In this document: positions 1-5,630 of the stretch, piece after piece
How positions within the stretch are numbered: position 1 is the first letter of the stretch
How the letters are laid out: the number at the start of each line of letters is the position of its first letter
Origin: a virus
Length of the DNA: 33,172 nucleotides
IMG/VR virus record: IMGVR_UViG_3300023235_000078
Location: 1-33,172 of that record
Reading direction: 5' to 3' (one strand)
Position numbers and translations under genes: made by a program
Notes under the pieces: model-generated
Database searches by the model: none
The model's input: only the letters and a program-made list of their open reading frames with translations
What the model was told of the DNA's origin: nothing

Positions 1-675
1 GGAGGCGCCGCCACGTCCACAGAGAAGGCCGAGGAGGAGCTTGAGATCACTCAGGCCGTGGTTATGGCCGAAATGACCTCAAAGGGCCGTGGTGACGCTC
101 CCTACGGCATTGTAGAGAGCGTGACAGGCGACGGCGGCCCCTCGCAGGACTGGAAAGACGTGTTGCGCGACCTGCTGGTTGACTACGTGCCCTCCGACTA
201 CACCTTCGATCGGCCCAACCGGATGCACTTGTCCGGCCCGATCCTGATGCCGTCTGTGTACCTTGAAGGTCTGGGCCATGTGGCGGTGTTCACCGACGCG
301 TCGGGCTCCATGAGTGCGGCCGAGTTCAACCAAGCGATGGCCGATACAATGGACATCTGCGAGGAGCTCCAGCCGGAGTGCATGACGTTGATACAGTTCG
401 ACACGAAGGCCTCTGAGCCCGAAGTGCTGGACCGGGGCGACATGCCCGAGCTCAAGCGCAAGCGCCGGGGCGGCACCGACTTCCGGGCACCTTTCCGGAA
501 AGCTGCCGAGCTCGGTCTGCTCGACGACTTCGACGTCATCATCGTGTTCACGGATGGCGGCGACTTCAACTGGCCCGCGCAACCTGACTGCCCGGTCATC
601 TGGGCCAGCACCGGGGCATTCATCTCGGGAGACCCTCCCTTCGGAGAGATCGTGTCGGTTCAATTCAACACGTAG
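1..675 (+). CDS. VWA-like domain protein (DUF2201 C-terminal part), 5' end outside window
   Basis: The frame is open from base 1, so the true start lies to the left; the first in-window start codons (GTG 58, ATG 64) are probably internal. The visible part matches the C-terminal half of the DUF2201 putative metallopeptidase family: a Pro/Trp region followed by an RPNR motif, then a von Willebrand A fold. The metal-ion-dependent adhesion site is intact: DASGS at about 295-309, GGTD at about 470-480 and FTDGG at about 548-562. In this family an N-terminal zinc-peptidase-like domain normally precedes it; that part is off the window and cannot be confirmed. Such proteins are usually encoded beside a MoxR-type AAA+ ATPase and act together as a chaperone-like pair, so such a gene may lie just to the left. 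Its job in the phage is unknown. Confidence 0.8.
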   Translation, partial: GGAATSTEKAEEELEITQAVVMAEMTSKGRGDAPYGIVESVTGDGGPSQDWKDVLRDLLVDYVPSDYTFDRPNRMHLSGPILMPSVYLEGLGHVAVFTDASGSMSAAEFNQAMADTMDICEELQPECMTLIQFDTKASEPEVLDRGDMPELKRKRRGGTDFRAPFRKAAELGLLDDFDVIIVFTDGGDFNWPAQPDCPVIWASTGAFISGDPPFGEIVSVQFNT

Positions 676-689
676 TTCCCAACGGTACA

Positions 690-724
690 GGGGGCAGCAA
701 TCCTGCTGCTCCCAATATTTTCCA
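690..724 (+). repeat. Leader hairpin repeat, copy 1
   Basis: A 10-bp stem (GGGGGCAGCA at 690-699, TGCTGCTCCC at 704-713, one G-U pair) with loop ATCC is followed by AATATTTTCCA. The 35 bases 690-724 are identical to 1652-1686. Each copy lies 20-25 bases upstream of a start codon. The U-tract is interrupted, so it may be a weak terminator, an RNA processing or stability element, or a protein-binding leader. Confidence 0.8.
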
Positions 725-746
725 GCCAACAGAGAAAGACAAAGCC

Positions 747-1628
747 ATGTCCACAGATTATCCAAGCGTGCCACCCCAAACCTCCGCCGACAAAACTATC
801 TCCCTGACGCAATACTGCGGATCGCAGCTGCACCCCGACGACGGCTCCCGACTGCGAATGCAGCTGACCGCCGGCGAGCACTATGTGTCTGTATCGAAAA
901 AGCAGGCCGCCTTCCTGATCAAAGAGCTGGCCCTCTGGGTCGCCGACGAAAACAGCGGGAGCCCTGTAAAAAACATCCGCACCTTCGCCAACACCCTTTT
1001 CATCGGCGCCTTCAAGAAATCCGCGCTCGTCGCCAAGCTGGAAGACGTCGGCGACATGGGGGCTATCAAGGTCATCCGGGACAATTACGACAATATGGCC
1101 GATCGGGCCGGCGGATACGGGGACGACGTCTTCGCCCTGTCCCGCTTGCGCTGGGCCGCGCACTACAACCCTGACCTTATGGATCCAAAAAAGACCCGCC
1201 CGTATGTGGTCTTGAACCTTGGCGAAGAGATCGTGGCGGCCTGTGACGCGCTGATCAGACGGCCGGGCGAGCGCTTCATGTTGCGCGATAGCTACGACGA
1301 CAAATCCGTCACGCAGATGGAACGCATCCGCGCCAACCGGCTGGCCACCCTGCACGAGGTCGCGATCCGATCCAGCGGGGCCGAGAAATCCAACCTCGAA
1401 CGAACCGTGCTCAGCGCACTACTCAACACCGCAATGGAAGAAGGCTGGCTCCCGAAGAAGAACCCGCAAAAGCCGCAGGACGATGCGCGTCTCAACGAGG
1501 CGATCGGAGCCGTCAAATACAGCGATCCCGCCGGCTGGCACTACATGGATCGCGACACCGGGCGCCGCTACACCGGCGACAACCGGGCCTCTCTGGCCAA
1601 GCTCCTGATCAGCGAGGGGGTGCTGTAA
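747..1628 (+). CDS. Conserved-looking phage protein of unknown function (293 aa)
   Basis: I do not recognise the family. The protein is soluble, with no signal peptide or membrane segment, and mixed alpha/beta in character. An N-terminal Ser/Pro/Gln-rich stretch of about 20 residues is followed by a charged central region and a C-terminal part with a WHYMDRDTGRRY motif near residues 264-275. ATG 747 is chosen because it follows the shared leader hairpin and a purine-rich stretch (AGAGAAAG, 731-738), exactly as in the next gene. It stands alone between two leader hairpins, so it may be translated as its own unit within the early + strand transcript. Its position next to a DUF2201-type gene and before small regulators suggests an early host-interaction role, which is only inference. 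Confidence 0.8.
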   Translation: MSTDYPSVPPQTSADKTISLTQYCGSQLHPDDGSRLRMQLTAGEHYVSVSKKQAAFLIKELALWVADENSGSPVKNIRTFANTLFIGAFKKSALVAKLEDVGDMGAIKVIRDNYDNMADRAGGYGDDVFALSRLRWAAHYNPDLMDPKKTRPYVVLNLGEEIVAACDALIRRPGERFMLRDSYDDKSVTQMERIRANRLATLHEVAIRSSGAEKSNLERTVLSALLNTAMEEGWLPKKNPQKPQDDARLNEAIGAVKYSDPAGWHYMDRDTGRRYTGDNRASLAKLLISEGVL

Positions 1629-1651
1629 CACCCCGCCGCGCTATGTGATCC

Positions 1652-1686
1652 GGGGGCAGCAATCCTGCTGCTCCCAATATTTTCCA
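1652..1686 (+). repeat. Leader hairpin repeat, copy 2
   Basis: Exact second copy of the 35-base element at 690-724: stem 1652-1661 / 1666-1675, loop ATCC, then AATATTTTCCA. Here it is followed by a clear Shine-Dalgarno GGAGAA (1693-1698) and ATG 1706. The 962-bp spacing equals one gene plus its flanks, so the element marks successive early genes. Confidence 0.8.
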
Positions 1687-1705
1687 ACCAATGGAGAAAC
1701 CCAAC

Positions 1706-1942
1706 ATGTCCGAACGTGACACCAAGCTCGTGGGCGTGCCGCTGACCGGCGCGTACATGACGGGGTTGAACACCCTGTGCGAGCACACCTTCCGGTCCAA
1801 AGCATCCCAGAGCCGACTATTTCTGGAGCTCATACTCGACGCAGTTCAGCCGACAGCCTCAACCCCCGCCGAAGAAGTCCGGCAACGGATGAACGATGTC
1901 CTCGCCTTCCTCGAAAACTACCGCCCCAATGGAGACGCCTGA
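1706..1942 (+). CDS. Small ribbon-helix-helix-like protein (78 aa)
   Basis: Start ATG 1706 is preferred over ATG 1691 because GGAGAA at 1693-1698 makes an eight-base Shine-Dalgarno spacing, and because alignment with the leader of the preceding gene puts the two ATGs in the same place. The sequence begins with a short strand-like segment (KLVGVPL, about residues 7-13), followed by two predicted helices up to about residue 46, the layout of Arc/MetJ-type DNA-binding dimers. An acidic, helical tail follows. A small phage regulator is a reasonable guess; the similarity is weak and was judged by eye. The stop overlaps the next start in TGATG, so translation of the two genes is probably coupled. 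Confidence 0.6.
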   Translation: MSERDTKLVGVPLTGAYMTGLNTLCEHTFRSKASQSRLFLELILDAVQPTASTPAEEVRQRMNDVLAFLENYRPNGDA

Positions 1943-2394
1943 TGTCCGGAACGACCCAGATCGAAAAAGCCCAAGACGGATGCCGTCACCTGCTCAACAC
2001 GCTCCCCAAAGAAGGAGTGCCCCTGCGCATCGTGAACTGGGCCCTGCGCAACCCTTGTCCGCACCCCGACAAAATACCCGACCACGACAAACTCGTGGTC
2101 ATACAAGCTCTCGAAGCCGTCCGGGAGATGGAAGACCTGCTCCGCGAGGAAGGCGTGCCCCGAACACTGTTCCGGCGCACAGCGCGAGAGATGACTACGG
2201 TTGGGGCGGCGCCGCCCACAAACATTGCCCGGCCCGGACCGATCGTGCGGGTCACGTCCATGCTCGGGGCGCCGATCACGCATCCCGACAGCCTCTCCCC
2301 GAAAGACTACTGGTGGGGCGGCCTGCTGACCGGGGTCACAGCCTTCGCGATGATCGCCGCCACGAGCTTCTTCCTGTCCCAATGGCTGATCTGA
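1942..2394 (+). CDS. Small protein with C-terminal membrane anchor (150 aa)
   Basis: ATG 1942 overlaps the previous stop by one base (TGATG); the frame is also open upstream, but that part lies inside the preceding gene in another frame. Residues 1 to about 70 are helical and charged. A Pro/Gly/Ala-rich linker leads to a single hydrophobic segment at about residues 122-150 that runs to the C-terminus, starting YWWGGLL and ending FFLSQWLI. This is the shape of a tail-anchored inner-membrane protein with its bulk in the cytoplasm. I do not recognise the family. It is the last gene before the strong terminator at 2419-2455. Possible roles include membrane-linked takeover or superinfection exclusion; the sequence does not decide. 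Confidence 0.7.
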   Translation: MSGTTQIEKAQDGCRHLLNTLPKEGVPLRIVNWALRNPCPHPDKIPDHDKLVVIQALEAVREMEDLLREEGVPRTLFRRTAREMTTVGAAPPTNIARPGPIVRVTSMLGAPITHPDSLSPKDYWWGGLLTGVTAFAMIAATSFFLSQWLI

Positions 2395-2418
2395 CCAGCG
2401 ATCGAGCCTGCCCCCTTG

Positions 2419-2455
2419 TGCCCCCTTGGATTTTTCTAAGGGGGCATTTTTTTTT
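2419..2455 (+). terminator. Rho-independent terminator of the left early unit
   Basis: TGCCCCCTT (2419-2427) pairs with AAGGGGGCA (2438-2446) around a 10-base loop, followed by nine T residues (2447-2455). The left arm is duplicated immediately upstream: TGCCCCCTTG occurs at 2409-2418 and 2419-2428. Confidence 0.93.
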
Positions 2456-2696
2456 CGTTTGTTTTCAGTGAGCTGCCCTATTTACCCTCTCTTCCTTAAA
2501 GAAATAATAAGTATAGGAGACACAGCTATAAAAGAATAATTATTCCAAACCGTGGCCCGTATAAAAACACAGCAACTCAGCCGTGGGGGGAATAGGGTTA
2601 AGTGGGCAACCCCTTGAAAACAAACGAAACCCGAAGACGCCGCTGCCCCCTCTTCAGAGAGTTCGCGGCCGGCACCCCCAAAAAAAAAGATTTTTT
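2456..2696. other. Gene-free AT-rich spacer
   Basis: No convincing coding frame on either strand; frames open here are short and run into the antisense of the primase gene. The stretch 2490-2575 is rich in A and T. It holds two similar words, GTATAGGAGACACAGC (2511-2526) and GTATAAAAACACAGC (2559-2573), which could be protein- or polymerase-binding sites, but two imperfect copies are weak evidence. I see no sigma70 promoter. Confidence 0.5.
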
Positions 2697-2732
2697 GGCC
2701 AAAATAAGTTCAAATCCCAACTTATTTGGGCC
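2697..2732. repeat. Inverted repeat A in the convergent gap
   Basis: Left arm 2697-2710 (GGCC, A, AAATAAGTT) and right arm 2719-2732 (AACTTATTT, G, GGCC) form a 14-bp stem with one mismatch and an 8-base loop. Its core of 25 bases is repeated almost exactly at 2777-2801. Read on the - strand it comes after the bidirectional terminator. Confidence 0.8.
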
Positions 2733-2736
2733 AAAA

Positions 2737-2771
2737 AAAAAGTTCCGGAAAACCCTTTTCCAGAACTTTTT
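2737..2771. terminator. Bidirectional terminator hairpin (repeat B)
   Basis: Left arm 2737-2752 pairs with right arm 2756-2771 (GAACTTTTT at 2763-2771), loop CCC, with a single C/A mismatch at 2746/2762. On the - strand the hairpin ends in a run of nine U (complement of A 2733-2741); on the + strand it ends in five U. It can stop the primase operon and any + strand readthrough. Confidence 0.85.
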
Positions 2772-2776
2772 CTCCA

Positions 2777-2801
2777 AAATAAGTTCGAATTCCAACTTAT
2801 T
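2777..2801. repeat. Inverted repeat C, overlapping the primase stop codon
   Basis: AATAAGTT (2778-2785) and AACTTATT (2794-2801) form an 8-bp stem with an 8-base loop. The element copies the core of repeat A (2702-2726), with the loop differing at a few bases. The primase TAA (complement of 2797-2799) lies inside the right arm. Confidence 0.75.
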
Positions 2802-5025
2802 CGTCCCAATTTATCTCCGATCCGAACCACTCTTCGAAAATTTTTCGGGTTTTTTCGAGGTCTGGGATCACATAATAGTACACCCGACGCGTGCCCCCGA
2901 CCGTCGAACGCTTCCGCATCAAGTGCTTCCCGAAGATGGTTTTCATTTGACTGCCGAACGCGCTGACGTCTCCCGGGTATCGGAAACCAAGGTCGTTCGC
3001 GAACCGCCGATACGCTTCATAAAGCTCGTGCACCCCGACCCGTCCCCCGAACCCGGCGTCATCGCGATCATGGAAATTCCCACGCCCTTCGAGCTCCATC
3101 CACTGGCCCTCGATCAGGGACGACATCATCCACCGGGCGTGCGGGTCCAGAGAGGCCACCTTCTGCTCGGACAGCGCTGCTGTGACGAGCGGCACGTGCA
3201 CGGCCGTCTTGTCTACCTTCACCGCCAGTAGGTATGTCATGAGCGCGCGATAGCCCTCCCCTCCCCCGCTTTCCAACTGCGCATAGATCGCGTTGAAATA
3301 GGCCTTGTCGCCGATGCGCCCATCCGAGCATTCGAGCACAGTGAACCGGCGCTCGTCAGTGGACGCTGGCACCACCCAGCCCTCGTTTGACGTGATATAT
3401 ATCCGGGCAAAGTTGGGCACCGTGAAGGGCTCGTAGCCCTTGCGCTCGATGATGTGGTGCTTGCCGGTTATCAGGAGCTTGAGCTTCCCTTCGGCCGACT
3501 TGTCCCCTGCCCAGAACGCTTCCTCGAACTGGAAGGCCAGCACGTTTTCCATGTGTGAGTTGAAGTTCCCCAGCATCATGCGCTTGTCTGCCGTGATCAC
3601 GTAGTTGTCGCGCACCAGCTGGCCGATGACGTCGAACATGAGTGACTTGCCGGCCCCTTTCTTGCCGACGACGACGATCGCCGTCTCTGGCTTTCGTGCG
3701 GGGTACTGCGCCAGATGCGCGAAATGGTTGAGCAGCCACGCGTAGGATTTCTGGTCTCCAGCGCACACCACCTCCAAAATATGGCCGAGAAATAGAGAAC
3801 ACTTCTTCCGGGCAGCCTTCTGGCCCACCCCCGCCAGCGGCGCGTAGTGGAACCCTTTCCAGAGATTGTATCGCCCGTTGCTGGCCCCGACCTGCGAGGG
3901 GTCGAAGGTGAGCCCGCGGAAGGTCCGCCGGGTGGGGGACATGATCCACTCTTTTGACACATAGTGCACATTGCCGTCGTCGTCTGTGTATCGCTGGTCC
4001 ACCGTCATGCGGTGAAAGGTGGGCTCCGAATAGGTCTCGATCCGCTCCCGGCCCTTGTCATCCAGATATTCTTCGACGATGGCGTGCTTGCCGCCGATCG
4101 AGACCAGCGCGTAGCGGTCATTCATAGCCTCAACGCGCGAGGGCTTGCGCCGAACAGGCGCAGCGCTATCGGGCTCGTCTGCGAACTGGACCTCGGGCGT
4201 GTCGCCCCCCAGCTTCCCGGTGGCGTAGCGATACGCGTTGCGCACCACGACATCGAGTTCCTTCGCGCCCCATGGTGGCGAGCAGCGCTCATTCCAGTCG
4301 CCGAGCATGAGATCCACGCATCGCTCCCGGGAGATCCCCATATCGCGCACCCGCGCAGCCACACCGAATGCGTTCTCGTTGCCGCCCGCGCCTTCGATGC
4401 TCTCCTGAGCATTGTTCGACAAATAGTCTTCGGCCTGCGCAACGGCCCCCTCCGTGTCGAGCTTGACCCCGCTCTCTTTCTCCCGCTCCCGCTCCCGGTC
4501 GTCACGCGTCGGGGACTTCTTGAGCAGGGCCAGCAGCTTCTTGGGCGCCCGCTCGATCGCCGCGCCTTTGTTGATCACCGCGTACATCTTGCCGTCGAGT
4601 TCTGTCCCGGGCCCGGCCACGTAGCCGCCCTCGCCACGCACATCGACGCCTTTCGCCAGCTTCGATGCCGAGTTTCGGACCTTCCCGGCCCATGCGCGCG
4701 GCAGCGAATAGTAGATGTGCCGGCCACCCGTGGGCGTGCGCACCTGAAAGGCGCTCTCGGGCACCCCTAGTGCTGCCCAGTTGGCTTCGCCGTCCACGTC
4801 GTTCTTCATGTCGATGTCCACAACCATGAGCCGACCACCCGTGGCCACCCCGATGTTGCGGTCGCGTCCGTTGGCCCATGGCGCTGGATCCCGGGCCGCG
4901 GCTTGCTCTTGCCAGCCCTTCCGGGCGGGCATTTTGCTGTTGGACTTGAGCGGGAATGCCCGCAGCCCCTTGGCGAGCAGCGCATCGGCGTATCGCCGGC
5001 GCAGTGTCTTTGTCGTGTCGGCCAT
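2797..5025 (-). CDS. Primase-polymerase/helicase (prim-pol domain plus DUF5906 helicase)
   Basis: This protein (742 aa) should lay primers at, and unwind, the phage fork. Residues about 10-170 form a bifunctional primase/polymerase (archaeo-eukaryotic primase) domain: the metal-binding VVDIDMK near residue 70, TPTGGRHIYY near 105 and a GVDVRGEGGYV motif. A charged linker (about 175-200) joins a helical region to a superfamily 3-like D5/VapE-type helicase domain. That part has Walker A GKKGAGKS near residue 455, the acidic FQFEEAF motif near 505 and a sensor-like ITSNEGW near 550, matching DUF5906. Start ATG 5025 has AAGGA six bases upstream. It is the last gene of the replication operon, three bases after the nuclease stop, and runs into the terminator hairpins. 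Confidence 0.9.
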   Translation of the reverse strand: MADTTKTLRRRYADALLAKGLRAFPLKSNSKMPARKGWQEQAAARDPAPWANGRDRNIGVATGGRLMVVDIDMKNDVDGEANWAALGVPESAFQVRTPTGGRHIYYSLPRAWAGKVRNSASKLAKGVDVRGEGGYVAGPGTELDGKMYAVINKGAAIERAPKKLLALLKKSPTRDDREREREKESGVKLDTEGAVAQAEDYLSNNAQESIEGAGGNENAFGVAARVRDMGISRERCVDLMLGDWNERCSPPWGAKELDVVVRNAYRYATGKLGGDTPEVQFADEPDSAAPVRRKPSRVEAMNDRYALVSIGGKHAIVEEYLDDKGRERIETYSEPTFHRMTVDQRYTDDDGNVHYVSKEWIMSPTRRTFRGLTFDPSQVGASNGRYNLWKGFHYAPLAGVGQKAARKKCSLFLGHILEVVCAGDQKSYAWLLNHFAHLAQYPARKPETAIVVVGKKGAGKSLMFDVIGQLVRDNYVITADKRMMLGNFNSHMENVLAFQFEEAFWAGDKSAEGKLKLLITGKHHIIERKGYEPFTVPNFARIYITSNEGWVVPASTDERRFTVLECSDGRIGDKAYFNAIYAQLESGGGEGYRALMTYLLAVKVDKTAVHVPLVTAALSEQKVASLDPHARWMMSSLIEGQWMELEGRGNFHDRDDAGFGGRVGVHELYEAYRRFANDLGFRYPGDVSAFGSQMKTIFGKHLMRKRSTVGGTRRVYYYVIPDLEKTRKIFEEWFGSEINWDE

Positions 5026-5028
5026 GAT

Positions 5029-5619
5029 CTATCCTTTTTCCCCGTGTTCGAACCGCGCGCGACGAGCCTTGTCGAGTGCCTGCATCATGCGGTCTTTGTG
5101 TTTGATTACCGGCGCGTCGATGTCCGGGTTGATAATGATCCGCCAGCCCTTGAGCGAGATCGTCGGGCCGCGGCCCTTAAACTCCTGATCGCTGGGTATC
5201 ACAGCGACTTTCTGCGGATCGTCTGCAGCCCCCGTAAAAAGAACAAAAGGAGAACGAGGGTCCGACATCTCTGGGATCCCGCCGGCCATGAGCACACCGT
5301 GGGTTTCTTTGTTGGTCATGGCGGCCAGTGCGGTGGCCTTGAGGCGGTCTTCGTCACGCAGGATGCCGCCCTTTATCTCCATGAAGCACTTCCATTCCTT
5401 GACCCAGAAGTCGGGGAGGTAGTTCACCGGCTGGCCGTTGTAGGTCATGGCGTAGCCTTCGGCCTCGTAGGTCCACGTCAGACCAAGTGCGTCGAGGTAG
5501 ATGGCCCAGCGGGCTTCGAGCCGGGATCGGAACCAGTGCCCGGCATACTCTGTCTGTATTGCCCGGATAGTATTCTTGGCCGAGCCTTTGGCGCTCACCT
5601 TGCGTCGCGATATCGTCAT
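5029..5619 (-). CDS. PD-(D/E)XK nuclease-like protein (196 aa)
   Basis: The N-terminal half carries the signature of the PD-(D/E)XK nuclease fold: a conserved glutamate in SRLEARW (E35), PDF with D70, and EIKG with E81 and K83, spaced as expected for one active site. The rest is mixed alpha/beta, with a basic first 20 residues. The exact subfamily is not clear; it resembles phage resolvase or endonuclease genes that sit beside polymerases. Possible jobs are removing branched intermediates or degrading host DNA. Start ATG 5619 is preceded by GAGGA with six bases of spacing, 11 bases after the polymerase stop. Fold call is fairly safe; substrate is unknown. Confidence 0.72.
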   Translation of the reverse strand: MTISRRKVSAKGSAKNTIRAIQTEYAGHWFRSRLEARWAIYLDALGLTWTYEAEGYAMTYNGQPVNYLPDFWVKEWKCFMEIKGGILRDEDRLKATALAAMTNKETHGVLMAGGIPEMSDPRSPFVLFTGAADDPQKVAVIPSDQEFKGRGPTISLKGWRIIINPDIDAPVIKHKDRMMQALDKARRARFEHGEKG

Positions 5620-5630
5620 GGTTACGTCCT

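Noticed and set aside
2583-3231. Overlapping + strand ORFs at the end of the primase gene
   Set aside because: They run antisense to the well-supported DUF5906 domain and start in the hairpin gap with no ribosome-binding site.
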